Positions 5,734 to 6,429 of a DNA stretch of 6,429 nucleotides are shown in pieces (positions within the stretch are counted from its first letter, which is position 1; the number at the start of each line of letters is the position of its first letter). Position numbers and translations under genes: made by a program. Where the stretch lies: assembly GCA_958442925.1 (NCBI GenBank), contig CAUCIO010000127.1, positions 1 through 6,429 on the forward strand, given 5' to 3'. Source of the stretch: an uncultured Clostridium sp. Lineage in GTDB: Bacteria; Bacillota; Clostridia; Lachnospirales; Lachnospiraceae. The notes under the pieces were generated by a model, which was not told the DNA's origin, did no database searches, and was given only the letters and a program-made list of their open reading frames with translations.

Positions 5734-5852
5734 ATACTGCTTTTGTCAAAAGTTTGTGATATTTTTTTTTTTCTTCTTTACACAAATTTTTCATTTCCTG
5801 CCCTGAATTTCTCCTTTTTCTCCCAAACTCCCCGCAAAATACCGGGAAACAG

Positions 5853-5881
5853 TTGAAATCTCCAGCCTCCTATTATAAAAT
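5853..5881 (+). promoter_or_regulatory. Putative promoter of the phosphofructokinase gene
   Basis: A -35 TTGAAA (5853-5858, 5 of 6) and a -10 TAAAAT (5876-5881, 5 of 6) are 17 bases apart. The start would be near 5888, with a leader of about 66 bases. TATAAA at 5874-5879 is an overlapping alternative -10. This is a near-consensus housekeeping promoter that needs no activator, as suits a glycolytic gene. Confidence 0.65.
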
Positions 5882-5953
5882 AAGTGCGGCTGCCGTCTGC
5901 AGGATCCATTTACGCGGCATCTGCCAGAAAACACAAAGGAGAGAGCCCTTAAA

Positions 5954-6429
5954 ATGAAGAAAAACGTACTTGTAGGACAATCCGGAGGTCCTACTGCAGT
6001 AATTAATGCAAGTCTTTACGGAGTCGTCACAGAAAGTCTTAAATATGGTGAAAAAATTGATACAGTCTATGGAATGATAAATGGAATCGAGGGATTCCTG
6101 GCTGATCGCTATTTAGATTTGTCCCACACCCTTGGAAACAGAGAACTGGAGCTTTTAAAGCTGACTCCCGCCGCTTATCTGGGCTCCTGCCGCTTTAAGC
6201 TGCCGGAGGATTTAAATTCAGAAGTGTACAAGACCCTGTTCCGGAAACTGGACGCCTTAAATATCGGATACTTTTTCTACATTGGCGGTAATGATTCTAT
6301 GGATACCGTAAGCAAGCTGTCCCGCTATGCGGCTGCCGTAAAAAGCGATATCCGCGTCATCGGCATACCAAAAACCATTGACAATGATTTAGTTATGACA
6401 GATCACACCCCTGGCTTTGGAAGCGCTGC
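5954..6429 (+). CDS. Phosphofructokinase, probably PPi-dependent (partial, 3' end missing)
   Basis: The first 158 residues of a phosphofructokinase are present; the gene runs off the right edge. It phosphorylates fructose 6-phosphate to fructose 1,6-bisphosphate in the cytoplasm. The family signature is clear: GQSGGPTAVINAS (8-20) at the phosphoryl-donor loop, GGNDS (111-115), and PKTIDND (139-145) with the catalytic aspartates. Family knowledge says ATP enzymes have GGDGS and PGTIDND, while an Asp in the fourth position of the first motif and a Lys after the Pro of the second mark pyrophosphate-using enzymes. Both marks are present here, so PPi is the likely donor, making the reaction reversible. 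The ATG has AAAGGAGAG (5935-5943) 10 bases upstream. The gene diverges from the pst operon and has its own promoter. Donor use is inferred from residues only. Confidence 0.93.
   Translation, partial: MKKNVLVGQSGGPTAVINASLYGVVTESLKYGEKIDTVYGMINGIEGFLADRYLDLSHTLGNRELELLKLTPAAYLGSCRFKLPEDLNSEVYKTLFRKLDALNIGYFFYIGGNDSMDTVSKLSRYAAAVKSDIRVIGIPKTIDNDLVMTDHTPGFGSA

Noticed and set aside
5744..5749. Perfect TTGACA on the minus strand as the pst -35
   Set aside because: At 16-18 bases downstream only 3-of-6 or worse -10 matches occur. The TATACT at 5710-5705 is a better -10 but is too far from it.
5762..5772. T11 run as a terminator
   Set aside because: No stem-loop precedes it on either strand in the right place. 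It is more likely an A-tract upstream of the pst promoter.
1..6429. Search for tRNA, rRNA, CRISPR arrays, insertion sequences or phage attachment sites
   Set aside because: None was seen: no regularly spaced repeats, no transposase-like frame, no terminal inverted repeats and no tRNA-like cloverleaf were noticed by eye.

Overview
The window looks like chromosomal DNA of a Gram-positive Clostridia-class anaerobe, most likely a Lachnospiraceae relative. The signs are AGGAGG-type ribosome binding sites, AT-rich intergenic gaps beside moderately GC-rich genes, a lipoprotein-type phosphate-binding protein, a SEC-C tail protein, and a phosphofructokinase with the active-site residues of the pyrophosphate-dependent type. 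This placement is inferred from protein character and not from a database match.

Most of the window (1227-5591) is a complete high-affinity phosphate uptake operon on the minus strand: pstS, pstC, pstA, pstB, phoU. A putative promoter lies at about 5705-5733, and a hairpin at 1180-1219 ends the operon just after phoU. PstS binds phosphate outside the membrane, PstC and PstA form the channel, PstB drives it with ATP, and PhoU is the regulator that damps transport and signalling. The gaps inside the operon are tiny (2 bases between pstC and pstA, a 1-base overlap between pstB and phoU), except between pstS and pstC. That gap holds a strong stem-loop which probably lets PstS be made in excess over the membrane parts. 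No phoP/phoR pair is in the window.

Downstream on the same strand (354-863) is a separate small gene for a protein of unknown function with a SEC-C zinc-binding tail. It has its own putative promoter and a terminator at 302-337. The 864-1226 gap holds no convincing protein gene, but it contains a strong terminator (1122-1166) that points the other way, to the plus strand, with no recognised gene feeding it. Positions 1-301 hold no gene I can support.

At the right, the pst operon is divergent from a plus-strand gene that runs off the window: the first 158 residues of a phosphofructokinase, probably PPi-dependent. The 362-base gap between the two starts holds both promoters, a 15-bp palindrome over the pst -10 element and a leader hairpin in front of pstS. 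Overall this is a conventional housekeeping region. Its less usual content lies in the non-coding signals.
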